DNA of 9,316 nucleotides from Clostridia bacterium (GCA_900768535.1 CAAGDE010000047.1:1-9316); one strand, 5' to 3'. Shown: positions 1-8,160, counted from the stretch's first letter. The notes: generated by a model from the sequence alone, not told the origin. Numbers and translations: made by a program.

Positions 1-11
1 AAAAAGCAACC

Positions 12-63
12 AAACGTGTGCGATAGTAGGGAACGACCCATGTGTCGTTCCGTTTTCCTTGCC
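12..63 (+). repeat. 52-bp hairpin-bearing repeat unit, copy 1
   Basis: After the shared opening, this unit carries a perfect 8-bp stem, GGAACGAC (30-37) and GTCGTTCC (44-51), with loop CCATGT, followed by GTTTTCC. On the plus strand this resembles a short intrinsic terminator. It differs from the second copy only at two adjacent bases near the start (GT versus GA in the AAACG.. opening). Confidence 0.85.
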
Positions 64-135
64 AAACGTGTGCGACAGCCGATCAACAAAAAAACAACCA
101 AACGTGTTCGGTCGCCGATCAACAAAAACCCAACC

Positions 136-187
136 AAACGGATGCGATAGTAGGGAACGACCCATGTGTCGTTCCGTTTTCCTTGCC
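136..187 (+). repeat. 52-bp hairpin-bearing repeat unit, copy 2
   Basis: This is the second copy of the hairpin unit, exactly 124 bp from the first. The stem is GGAACGAC (154-161) and GTCGTTCC (168-175), again followed by GTTTTCC. The loop and all 36 bases after position 151 are identical to copy 1, which points to recent duplication or conversion within the array. Confidence 0.85.
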
Positions 188-307
188 AAACGTGTGCGAC
201 AGCCGATCAACAAAAACCCAACCAAACGGATTCAATAGCCAATCAACAAAAACCAACCAAACAGGTGCGATAGCCGATCAACATAAAAATTACCACCTCT
301 CCGACTC

Positions 308-421
308 CCCCAAACTTTCCTGAGCCGGGTTTGATTCCGTAGTCGACCGCACTTTGTAACGCCACGCAGTGCCCACCCTGACACGCACTCTGAATCAAAC
401 CCGGCTCAGGAAAGTTCGGGG
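308..421. repeat. 114-bp element with 30-bp inverted ends
   Basis: The left arm (308-337) and right arm (392-421) are inverted copies with a single mismatch (312 versus 417). The core is CCTGAGCCGGGTTTGATTC on the left and its reverse complement on the right. The 54-bp spacer contains a further small pairing, GCACT (349-353) with AGTGC (368-372). Weaker inverted similarity extends outward to about 292 and 439 (CCTCTCC on the left, GAGAGAGG on the right). The element could be a cruciform-forming intergenic repeat or a small non-autonomous mobile element. I see no clear target-site duplication and no coding capacity. Confidence 0.75.
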
Positions 422-435
422 AAGATGAGAGAGGT

Positions 436-484
436 TTGGAGAGAGAAGGAACCCCCTCCGAAAGGGGGTTCCTTCTCTCTCCAA
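436..484 (-). terminator. Terminator of the rpoB-rpoC operon
   Basis: This is a perfect 22-bp inverted repeat (436-457 with 463-484) around a 5-base loop. On the minus strand the loop reads TTCGG and the stem top is ACCCCCT/AGGGGGT. The GC-rich upper stem is followed by a pyrimidine-rich arm (TTCCTTCTCTCT) rather than a pure T run. It begins 8 nt after the rpoC stop codon. Its symmetry means it could stop transcription from either side. Confidence 0.88.
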
Positions 485-492
485 GGTCTTTC

Positions 493-3400
493 TCACCCTG
501 CCTGATTAGATGTTTCAGCCTTGCGGACGCCGACGCCCTTGTAGCACTCCATACCGGTGCCGGCGGGAATCAGCTTACCGATGATGACATTCTCCTTCAG
601 ACCGCGCAGGTAGTCGGTCTTGCCTTCGATTGCCGCCTCGGTAAGGACTTTGGTTGTCTCCTGGAAGGACGCGGCAGACATAAAGGACTCGGTCTGCAGC
701 GATGCCTTGGTGATACCCAGCAGAATGACGTTTCCGGTGGCAAGGCGCAAGCCCTCCTCGCCGTTGGCAATGCGTTCTCTGACCGCATCGTTTGCGCGTT
801 CGAACTCGCCGGTATCCACGCGGGCGCCGACCAGCAGCCCGGTGTCGCCGCCGTCCTCGACCACCATTTTGCGGGTCATCTGACGGGCGATGATTTCAAT
901 ATGCTTGTCGTTGACGTTACAGGACTGCGACCGGTAGACCTTCTGAATCTCACGGATCAGATAGGAATAGACCGCATCCAAGCCCATGATGCGCATGATG
1001 TCAGCCGGCGCCTTGTTGCCCTCGGTGATCGACTGACCGACCTCCAGGTGCTGATCGTTCTTGATTGCCAGCTTGGTGCCGTAGGGGATGGTGTATTCCT
1101 TGACTTCGGGAATGACGCCCTCCGGCTGATCGGCATCGGGGGTGACCGTGACCACGTGAATGGAGTTTTCGCCGGTGGTGATGCGCGCCGTGCCCTGAAC
1201 CTCGCTCATGATGGCGGGCTTTTTCGGCTGACGAGCCTCAAACAGCTCCTCGACACGCGGCAGACCCTGTGTGATATCGGAGCCTGCGACACCGCCGGAG
1301 TGGAAGGTTCTCATCGTCAGCTGGGTACCCGGCTCGCCGATGGACTGCGCCGCGATGATACCGACTGCCTCACCCACATTGACCAGCTTGCCGTTTGCCA
1401 GGTCGGCACCGTAGCAGTGCGCACAGATGCCGTACCGCGCGTGGCAGTGAATGACCGTGCGGATGGAGACCTCCTTGATGCCGGCTTCGTCGATCCGCTT
1501 TGCCATATCGTCGGTCAGCATCACATCGTTGTCCGCAATCATCTCGCCCGTGACGGGGTTGATGACGGGACCCATGGTGAATCTGCCCACAATCCGGTCT
1601 GCCAGCGGCTCCAGCACGCTGCCGTCGGTCTCGGTGACAGCCGAAATCAGCTCGCCCTCCTGCGTGTCACACTTGACCTCGCGGACGATGACATCCTGCG
1701 AAACGTCAACCAGACGCCGCGTGAGGTATCCGGAGTCGGCGGTACGGAGCGCCGTATCGGACAGCGATTTCCGCGATCCCTTTGCGCCCATGAAATATTC
1801 GAGAATGTTCAGACCCTCGCGGAAGTTGGACTTGATCGGAATTTCGATGGTCCGTCCGTTGGTTGCAAACATCAGTCCGCGCATACCGGCAAGCTGACGC
1901 ATCTGCTCCACGGAGCCGCGCGCGCCGGAATCGGACATGATGTTGATCGGGTTGTAGCGGGAGAAGCTCTCCTGCAGCTTTGCCGTCACCTTGGCGGTGG
2001 TGTTCTCCCAGAGGTGAATGACCGCGTTGTAGCGCTCCTCGCCGGAGAACAGACCCATGCGGTAGTAGTCGTTCAGCACGTCCACCTGCTTCTGCGCCTC
2101 GGCGATGATGTCGTACTTCTCCTTCGGAATGGTCATATCGTAGACCGAGATCGAGAAGGACGCGCGGGTCGAATACTGGTATCCCATCGCCTTGATTGCG
2201 TCCAGCATATCGGCGCAGACGGCGGGTCCGTTGTAGCGGATGCAGCGGTCGATGATCTGTCCCAGCTGCTTCTTTTTGACGATGAAGTCGACCTCCAGCT
2301 TGAATTCGTTCTCCGGGTTCGTCCGGTCAACGAAGCCGAGGTTCTGCGGGATTGCCTGATTGTAGATCAGCCGCCCCAGCGTGGCGTTGATGATTGCCGT
2401 CTTCTTCTCGCCCTCGTATTCCTTGGTCACACGGATGCGGATGGGCGCGTGCAGGCCGAGATCGCCGTTCTGATATGCGCACATCGCCTCGTTGAAGTCG
2501 CGGTAAATGCCGCCCTCACCCGGCTCGCCTGCCTTGTCCATTGTCAGATAGTATGCGCCGAGGATCATATCCTGCGACGGCACCGTGACGGCTTTTCCGT
2601 CCATCGGCTTGAGCAGGTTGTTTGCGGAGAGCATCAGGAATCTTGCCTCCGCCTGTGCCTCCGCCGACAGCGGTACGTGAACCGGCATCTGGTCGCCGTC
2701 GAAGTCCGCGTTGAACGCCGGGCAGACCAGCGGGTGGAGTTTGATGGCTCTTCCCTCGACCAGGATCGGCTCGAACGCCTGAATCGACAGACGGTGCAGG
2801 GTCGGCGCACGGTTCAGGAGCACCGGATGCTCCTTGATGACGTTCTCCAGCGCATCCCACACGCAGGCGTTTGCCGCATCGTAGGCACGGTCGATTTTCT
2901 TCTGCGCGTCCTTGACGTTGGTTGCCTTGCCCATTTCGACCAGGCGCTTGATGACGAACGGCTTGAACAGCTCGATTGCCATTTCCTTCGGCAGACCGCA
3001 CTGGTAGATTTTGAGGTTCGGTCCGACCACGATAACCGAACGTCCCGAATAGTCCACACGCTTCCCCAAAAGGTTCTGGCGGAAGCGTCCCTGCTTGCCG
3101 CGTAGCATCTCGGAGAGCGACTTGAGCGGACGGTTCGACGCGCCCGTGACCGGCTTGCCTCTCTTGCCGTTGTCGATCAGGGCGTCAACGGCTTCCTGCA
3201 GCATTCTCTTTTCGTTCCGCACCACGATTTCCGGCGTGCGGATCTCCATCAGTTTTTTCAGCCGGTTGTTCCGCGCAATCACGCGGCGGTACAGCTCGTT
3301 GAGGTCGGAGGACGCGAACCGTCCGCCGTCCAGCTGGGTCATCGGGCGGATGTCCGGCGGCGTGACCGGAATCACGTCCAGGACCATCCAATCCAGGTGG

Positions 3401-4065
3401 TTTCCGGACTTCCGGAATGCCTCCATGACCTCCAGGCGCTTGATGACGCGCGTCTTTTTCTGCCCGGACGCGGTTTTCAGCTCCTCCTTCAGCGCCTCGC
3501 AGGTTTCCTCTACGTTGATGCCCTGCAGCAGCTCCTTGATGGACTCCGCACCCATGCCGACGCGGAAGGCATCCTCACCGTAAAGCTCCTGGTTTTCGCG
3601 CAGTGCCTTTTCGTTGAGCACCATGCCGCGCTCCAAGGGCGTGGTGCCGGGATCCAGCACCACGTTCTCGGCGAAATACAGCACCTGCTCCAGCGCCTTC
3701 GGGGACATATCCAGCACCAGCGCCATCCGGGAGGGGACCGCCTTGAAATACCAGATATGCGAGACCGGACAAGCCAGCTCCACGTGCCCCATACGCTCGC
3801 GGCGGACCTTTTTGGTGGTCACGTCCACGCCGCACTTTTCGCACTTGATAACCTCTTTGCTGTGGGAATTCTTGTACTTTCCGCACATACACGCGCCGTC
3901 CTTGGTCGGCCCGAAGATCCGCTCGCAGAACAGACCTCCCACCTCGGCTTTGAGTGTGCGGTAGTTGATGGTTTCCGGCTTGGTCACTTCACCGTAAGAC
4001 CACTCCCGGATCATCTCCGGGGACGCCAGACCGATTTTAATCGAATAAAAATCCTTATTCTCCAC
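493..4065 (-). CDS. rpoC: DNA-directed RNA polymerase subunit beta'
   Basis: This gene encodes the beta' subunit, which with beta forms the active-site cleft of RNA polymerase and holds the catalytic magnesium. The 1190-residue product is close to the Bacillota norm (Bacillus subtilis is 1199). Visible in order are zinc site 1 (Cys59, Cys61, Cys75, Cys78), the clamp and rudder region, and the invariant NADFDGDQM at 452-460 with metal-binding Asp454, Asp456 and Asp458. These are followed by the bridge helix (about 774-794), zinc site 2 (Cys799, Cys874, Cys881, Cys884), the trigger loop (about 898-948, no large insertion), and the C-terminal ASFQETTKVLTEAA block (1132-1145). The start is GTG at 4065, supported by a good ribosome site and by alignment of the N-terminus. 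It follows rpoB by 24 bp in one operon. The product appears intact. Confidence 0.99.
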   Translation of the reverse strand: MENKDFYSIKIGLASPEMIREWSYGEVTKPETINYRTLKAEVGGLFCERIFGPTKDGACMCGKYKNSHSKEVIKCEKCGVDVTTKKVRRERMGHVELACPVSHIWYFKAVPSRMALVLDMSPKALEQVLYFAENVVLDPGTTPLERGMVLNEKALRENQELYGEDAFRVGMGAESIKELLQGINVEETCEALKEELKTASGQKKTRVIKRLEVMEAFRKSGNHLDWMVLDVIPVTPPDIRPMTQLDGGRFASSDLNELYRRVIARNNRLKKLMEIRTPEIVVRNEKRMLQEAVDALIDNGKRGKPVTGASNRPLKSLSEMLRGKQGRFRQNLLGKRVDYSGRSVIVVGPNLKIYQCGLPKEMAIELFKPFVIKRLVEMGKATNVKDAQKKIDRAYDAANACVWDALENVIKEHPVLLNRAPTLHRLSIQAFEPILVEGRAIKLHPLVCPAFNADFDGDQMPVHVPLSAEAQAEARFLMLSANNLLKPMDGKAVTVPSQDMILGAYYLTMDKAGEPGEGGIYRDFNEAMCAYQNGDLGLHAPIRIRVTKEYEGEKKTAIINATLGRLIYNQAIPQNLGFVDRTNPENEFKLEVDFIVKKKQLGQIIDRCIRYNGPAVCADMLDAIKAMGYQYSTRASFSISVYDMTIPKEKYDIIAEAQKQVDVLNDYYRMGLFSGEERYNAVIHLWENTTAKVTAKLQESFSRYNPINIMSDSGARGSVEQMRQLAGMRGLMFATNGRTIEIPIKSNFREGLNILEYFMGAKGSRKSLSDTALRTADSGYLTRRLVDVSQDVIVREVKCDTQEGELISAVTETDGSVLEPLADRIVGRFTMGPVINPVTGEMIADNDVMLTDDMAKRIDEAGIKEVSIRTVIHCHARYGICAHCYGADLANGKLVNVGEAVGIIAAQSIGEPGTQLTMRTFHSGGVAGSDITQGLPRVEELFEARQPKKPAIMSEVQGTARITTGENSIHVVTVTPDADQPEGVIPEVKEYTIPYGTKLAIKNDQHLEVGQSITEGNKAPADIMRIMGLDAVYSYLIREIQKVYRSQSCNVNDKHIEIIARQMTRKMVVEDGGDTGLLVGARVDTGEFERANDAVRERIANGEEGLRLATGNVILLGITKASLQTESFMSAASFQETTKVLTEAAIEGKTDYLRGLKENVIIGKLIPAGTGMECYKGVGVRKAETSNQAG

Positions 4066-4072
4066 CGTTATT

Positions 4073-4080
4073 CTCCCTCT
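4073..4080 (-). promoter_or_regulatory. Ribosome binding site fixing the rpoC GTG start
   Basis: The minus strand reads AGAGGGAG, then seven bases (AATAACG), then GTG. This is an optimal Shine-Dalgarno distance, and no ATG lies nearby in frame, so it supports the non-ATG start of rpoC. It sits inside the 24-bp gap after the rpoB stop, so rpoC has its own ribosome entry site while sharing the rpoB transcript. Confidence 0.85.
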
Positions 4081-4089
4081 GCAACCAAA

Positions 4090-7000
4090 TTACTCATCGG
4101 CTCCGTCACCGTCACCGTCATCGAAGAATTCGTCACCGTAAGCCTCGTCCTCTTCCTTGGCGAAAAGCTCGTCGTCATCCTCGGTTTCCCCGTCCTCAAC
4201 GGGGTTGCCCTCCGCGTCAAGGATCTGATTGGAATCCTCCAGCTCGTCCTCGTCTCCGGAACGGCTCAGCGCCTCCGCAATGGCGGACGCATCGACACGG
4301 CTGATCGGGTACGGGTCATCCTCCACGCAAAGCTCGGACAGATCGATCTCGTTTCCTTCCTTATCCTGCACGCGGACATCCAGCGCCAGCGACTGCAGCT
4401 CCTTGACCAGCACCTTGAAGGACTCCGGAATGCCCGGCGTGGGGATGTTCTGTCCCTTGATGATCGCCTCGTAAGCGCGGCGGCGTCCGTTGATATCGTC
4501 GGACTTGACCGTCAGCAGCTCCTGCAGGGTGTAAGCCGCGCCGTAAGCCTCCAGTGCCCAGACCTCCATCTCGCCGAACCGCTGTCCGCCGAACTGCGCT
4601 TTGCCGCCCAGAGGCTGCTGCGTGACCAGGGAGTACGGTCCGTTCGACCGCGCGTGGATCTTATCGTCCACCAGGTGATGGAGCTTGAGGTAGTACATGA
4701 TGCCCACCGTAACGGGGTTATCGAAGGGTTCACCGGTTCTGCCGTCATACAGGATGGTCTTGCCATCCAGGATTTTGAGCCGCTTCTCGGTACGGAGCGT
4801 GTTGATCAGCTCGGCGTTCTCGCGTTCCTCGCCGGTCAGCTCGCGCAGGGTTTCCTCGCCGGTTTCCTCGTCCTTCACCGCTTCAAACAGCGCCTTGCCC
4901 TCCGGGTTTTCCAGGGGGAAGATATCCCGCTGCAGCCCCGCCATCTTCAGGCATTCGAGGATGTCCGCCTCATGCGCACCGTCAAAGACCGGCGTCATGA
5001 TCTTCCAGCCCAGCTTCTTTGCGGCGATGCCGAGGTGAACCTCCAGCACCTGACCGATGTTCATACGCGACGGCACGCCCAGCGGGTTGAGCACGATGTC
5101 CAGCGGCGTTCCGTCCGGCAGGAAGGGCATATCCTCCGGCGGCAGGAGCCGCGAGACGACACCCTTGTTTCCGTTCCGGCCCGCCATTTTGTCTCCCACG
5201 GAGATTTTTCTCTTCTGTGCGATATAAACCTTGACGACCTTGTTCACGCCCGTGGGCAGCTCGTCTCCCGCCTCGTGCGAGAAGACCCGGACATCGACCA
5301 CGATGCCCGATTCGCCGTGCGCCAGGCGCAGGGAGGTGTCCCGCACCTCTCTCGATTTCTCACCGAAGATGGCGCGCAGCAGCCGCTCCTCGGCGGTCAG
5401 CTCGGTCTCTCCCTTCGGCGTGATCTTACCGACCAGAATGTCGCCGGAGCGCACCTCGGTGCCTCTCTTGACGATACCTTCCGCGTTCAGATCCTTCAGG
5501 GCATCCTCACCGACGTTGGGGATTTCGCGGGTAATTTCCTCCGGACCCAGCTTGGTGTCTCTTGCCTCGTGCGTATATTCCTCAATGTGGAGCGACGTGT
5601 ACACATCGTCCCGCACCAGCTTTTCGTTCAGCAGGACGGCGTCCTCGTAGTTGTAGCCCTCCCACGTCATGAATCCGATGAGCGCGTTCTTACCCAGCGA
5701 CACCTCGCCGTGATAGGTTGCGGGACCGTCTGCAATGACCTGTCCCTCCTCCACGCGCTCGCCTTTTTTCACAATCGGGCGCTGGTTGTAGCACGTGCCC
5801 TGGTTCGTCCGCTTGAATTTGATCAGCGGGTAGACATCCTTCATGCCGGAGTCGGTCAGCACGCGGATTTCGTCCGCCTGCACGCGCTCCACCACGCCGG
5901 CTCTCTGTGCGGTGACCACCACGCCGGAGTCCAGCGCCGCCTTGTATTCCATACCCGTACCGACGATCGGCGAATCGCTGACCATCAGCGGCACCGCCTG
6001 CTTCTGCATATTGGAGCCCATCAGTGCACGGGTGTTGTCGTCGTTTTCCAGGAAGGGGATCATTGCGGACGCAACCGAGACCAGCATCTTCGGTGCCACG
6101 TCCATGTAGTCGACCAGCGCAGGGTCAACCTCCACGAATTCGGTCTTGTCACGGCCCGTGACCTTCGGGTTGGCGAAGCAGCCGTTTTCGTCCAGCGGCT
6201 CGTTTGCCTGTGCAACAATGTAGTGATCCTCGGTGTCGGCGGTCATGTACGTCACCTCATCGGTTACATGGTGCGACACACTGCCGTCGGGGTTGGTGAT
6301 ATGCTCCACCTTGCGGTAGGGGGCTTCGATGAAGCCGTATTCGGAGATTCTTGCATAGGTCGTCAGATAGGAGATCAGACCGATGTTCGGACCTTCGGGG
6401 GATTCGATGGGGCAGATACGACCGTACTGCGTGTAGTGGACGTCACGGACATCGAACGATGCACGGTCGCGCGACAGACCGCCGGGACCCAGTGCCGAGA
6501 GACGGCGCTTGTGGGACAGCTCTGCCAGCGGGTTGTTCTGATCCATGAACTGCGAGAGCTGGCTGGAGCCGAAGAACTCGCGGATTGCCGTGGTCACGGG
6601 GCGGATGTTGATCAGTCCCTGCACGGTCAGCTTCTCGTTGTCCTGCGTGGTCATGCGCTCCTTGATGATCTTATCCATCCGCGCAAAGCCGATGCGGAGC
6701 TGATTCTGCAGCTGCTCGCCGACCGAGCGGATGCGGCGGTTGCCCAGGTGGTCGATGTCGTCCACGCTGCCCACGTCATGCATCAGGTCGATCAGGTAGC
6801 TGACCGATGCGAAAATATCGTCGCAGGTCAGGTGCTTCGGGCAGAGATCGGCAATGCGGCGCCGCGCCTCCTCCCGGAGTCCCTCCGCGTCATCGCCGAA
6901 CTGCTCCTTCAGCTCGCACAGCACCGCGATGTTCGCTTTTTCCTTCACGCCGCAGTCAACCAGGTCGTAGCCCAGGATATATTCCGGCTCCAGGGTGTTG

Positions 7001-8073
7001 TTGCCGATGACGCGCAGCCTGTCGCTGTTGTCCAGCAGGACGGTGATTTCGTTGACGCCCGCGCGCTCAATGGCAAACGCCAGCTCGCGGCTGATGACAT
7101 CTCCCTCGTTTGCCAGCACCTCGCCGGTGAGCGGGCTGACGACCGTTTCCCCTGCGCGGCGGTTGGCGATACGGGAGTGGATTGCCATCTTTTTATTGTA
7201 TTTATACCGACCCACCGCGGCAATGTCATAGCGCTTGGGGTCGAAGAAATAGTTGTGCAGAAGGGTGCGTGCCGCTTCTTCGATCGGCGGCTCTCCCGGA
7301 CGGAGCTTTTTGTAGATTTCCTTGATGGCTTCCACGCAGATGTCGGAGTGGCTTGCTGCCGCCAGCTCCTCGCTCTCGTCCCTCTCGAAGGTCAGCGTCA
7401 GTCTGTCGTCCTCGCCGAACTTCTCATAGATCTGCTCACGCGTCTGCAGATCGAGCCCGCTCTCAAAGGTGAGCGCGCGCAGGAACATGGTCAGCGGCAC
7501 CTTGCGGGTCTTGTCGATCCGGACCGCCATCACGCCGTTTGCGTCCACCTCGTATTCCAGCCATGCGCCGCGGTAGGGGATGACTGTGGTGGCATAGGTT
7601 TTCTTGCCTGCCTTGTCGATCTCCGAGGAATAGTACATTCCCGGTGAACGGATGATCTGGGAAACAATGACACGTTCTGCGCCGTTGATGACGAAGGTTC
7701 CGGTTTCGGTCATCAGCGGGAAGTCGCCCATAAAGGTTTCGGTCTCCTTGACCTCGCCGGTTGCCTTGTTGGTCAGGCGCACCCGCACGCGCAGCGGTGC
7801 GGCAAAATTGACGTCTCTCTCCTTGCACTCCTCCACCGGGTACTTGGGCTTATCGGTGTCCAGGGTGTAGTCGATGAACTCGATGACAAGGTTGCCGGAA
7901 TAGTCGGTGATCGGGGAGACATCCTGCAGGACCTCCCGCAGACCCTCATCGAGAAACCACTTATAGGACTTCGTCTGGATTTCCACCAGGTTCGGAAGCG
8001 GGTAGTCGAAGCGGGATCTGGCAAAGCTCTTTCTGACGTTCTGACCAAGTCTCTGCTCTTTTAATTCGATCAT
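4090..8073 (-). CDS. rpoB: DNA-directed RNA polymerase subunit beta
   Basis: This gene encodes the beta subunit, which forms one pincer of RNA polymerase and carries the rifampicin pocket. The product is 1327 residues, longer than the 1193 of Bacillus subtilis. Blocks visible include the N-terminal VINGAERVIVSQIIRSPG (128-145), the rifampicin region (502-534) with the sensitive-type residues Gln508, Asp511, His521 and Ser526, and Glu810-Asp811 in GYNYEDA. Also visible are the active-site lysines Lys962 and Lys970, and QQPLGGKAQFGGQRFGEMEV (1152-1171). Unusual points are Asn967 where AGRHGNKG normally has His, a charged insertion at about 1051-1103, and an acidic tail (28 Asp/Glu in the last 55 residues). 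The start is set at ATG 8073, with GGAG at 8085-8088 giving an 11-nt gap. ATG 8082 is only 2 nt from GGAG and would add three residues. It is first gene of the rpoBC operon. Confidence 0.98.
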   Translation of the reverse strand: MIELKEQRLGQNVRKSFARSRFDYPLPNLVEIQTKSYKWFLDEGLREVLQDVSPITDYSGNLVIEFIDYTLDTDKPKYPVEECKERDVNFAAPLRVRVRLTNKATGEVKETETFMGDFPLMTETGTFVINGAERVIVSQIIRSPGMYYSSEIDKAGKKTYATTVIPYRGAWLEYEVDANGVMAVRIDKTRKVPLTMFLRALTFESGLDLQTREQIYEKFGEDDRLTLTFERDESEELAAASHSDICVEAIKEIYKKLRPGEPPIEEAARTLLHNYFFDPKRYDIAAVGRYKYNKKMAIHSRIANRRAGETVVSPLTGEVLANEGDVISRELAFAIERAGVNEITVLLDNSDRLRVIGNNTLEPEYILGYDLVDCGVKEKANIAVLCELKEQFGDDAEGLREEARRRIADLCPKHLTCDDIFASVSYLIDLMHDVGSVDDIDHLGNRRIRSVGEQLQNQLRIGFARMDKIIKERMTTQDNEKLTVQGLINIRPVTTAIREFFGSSQLSQFMDQNNPLAELSHKRRLSALGPGGLSRDRASFDVRDVHYTQYGRICPIESPEGPNIGLISYLTTYARISEYGFIEAPYRKVEHITNPDGSVSHHVTDEVTYMTADTEDHYIVAQANEPLDENGCFANPKVTGRDKTEFVEVDPALVDYMDVAPKMLVSVASAMIPFLENDDNTRALMGSNMQKQAVPLMVSDSPIVGTGMEYKAALDSGVVVTAQRAGVVERVQADEIRVLTDSGMKDVYPLIKFKRTNQGTCYNQRPIVKKGERVEEGQVIADGPATYHGEVSLGKNALIGFMTWEGYNYEDAVLLNEKLVRDDVYTSLHIEEYTHEARDTKLGPEEITREIPNVGEDALKDLNAEGIVKRGTEVRSGDILVGKITPKGETELTAEERLLRAIFGEKSREVRDTSLRLAHGESGIVVDVRVFSHEAGDELPTGVNKVVKVYIAQKRKISVGDKMAGRNGNKGVVSRLLPPEDMPFLPDGTPLDIVLNPLGVPSRMNIGQVLEVHLGIAAKKLGWKIMTPVFDGAHEADILECLKMAGLQRDIFPLENPEGKALFEAVKDEETGEETLRELTGEERENAELINTLRTEKRLKILDGKTILYDGRTGEPFDNPVTVGIMYYLKLHHLVDDKIHARSNGPYSLVTQQPLGGKAQFGGQRFGEMEVWALEAYGAAYTLQELLTVKSDDINGRRRAYEAIIKGQNIPTPGIPESFKVLVKELQSLALDVRVQDKEGNEIDLSELCVEDDPYPISRVDASAIAEALSRSGDEDELEDSNQILDAEGNPVEDGETEDDDELFAKEEDEAYGDEFFDDGDGDGADE

Positions 8074-8097
8074 TGATTCCATCACTCCATTCAGAAA

Positions 8098-8114
8098 TTC
8101 GGGTAAACCCGGAA
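8098..8114 (-). promoter_or_regulatory. Small hairpin just upstream of the rpoB ribosome site
   Basis: On the minus strand CGGG and CCCG flank a TTTA loop. TTC and GAA extend the stem across a one-base C bulge. It ends about 10 nt before the GGAG at 8088-8085, close enough to affect ribosome access. The stem is short, so it is suggestive only. Confidence 0.4.
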
Positions 8115-8119
8115 ACAGC

Positions 8120-8153
8120 GCGCGGCACCGTCCGACAGCCGACCGTGCCACGC
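8120..8153 (-). promoter_or_regulatory. GC-rich hairpin in the rpoB 5' leader
   Basis: On the minus strand GCGTGGCAC pairs with GTGCCGCGC (one G-T wobble). A G-G mismatch follows, then GTC pairs with GAC, closing an 8-nt loop. The stem has 12 pairs in all. It lies about 47 nt upstream of the rpoB start within a predicted leader of about 190 nt. No T run follows, so it is not a classical terminator. It may be an RNA element controlling rpoBC expression or simply a stabilising stem. Confidence 0.55.
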
Positions 8154-8160
8154 CTCGCCG

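Larger units (their letters stand above)
1..294. repeat. Composite tandem repeat array (36-bp and 52-bp units)
   Basis: Seven consecutive units all begin AAAC. Five are of 35-36 bp (64-99, 100-135, 188-223, 224-258, 259-294), typically opening AAACGTGTGCGACAGCC and closing ACAAAAACCCAACC. Two are of 52 bp (12-63 and 136-187) and share the opening but then carry a hairpin. The order long-short-short occurs twice, so 12-135 and 136-258 form a higher-order repeat of about 124 bp. Bases 1-11 look like the tail of another unit, so the array probably continues left of the window. The units directly abut, with no unique spacers. A 93-codon open frame (42-323) crosses the array. It has no Shine-Dalgarno site and only encodes the repeats, so I do not call it a gene. 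Function is unknown; it lies beyond the rpoC terminator. Confidence 0.9.

Noticed and set aside
1..294. CRISPR array
   Set aside because: The unit length of about 36 bp is suggestive, but units abut directly with no unique spacers, two units are 52 bp, and no cas gene is present.
42..323. Small protein of 93 residues across the tandem array
   Set aside because: The frame exists because short units are multiples of three. There is no Shine-Dalgarno site and the translation is only repeated Gln/Asn/Thr-rich text.
331..400. tRNA-like T-arm in the inverted repeat (GGGTTTGATTCC)
   Set aside because: No acceptor stem, D-arm or anticodon arm can be placed at the right distances on either strand.
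436..3105. 889-codon plus-strand open frame over rpoC
   Set aside because: It mirrors rpoC codon for codon in the antisense register, has no ribosome site, starts in the terminator and shows no recognisable domain. Codon avoidance in rpoC explains it.
3397..7647. 1416-codon plus-strand open frame over rpoC and rpoB
   Set aside because: It has the same mirror-register origin, crosses two clear essential genes, and has low-complexity Leu/Val/Asp/His composition typical of antisense translation.
8082..8151. Longer rpoB starts at 8151 or 8082
   Set aside because: The 8151 start would add 26 residues that lie within the hairpin region and do not resemble RpoB. The 8082 start is only 2 nt from the GGAG. 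The 8073 start fits family N-termini best.
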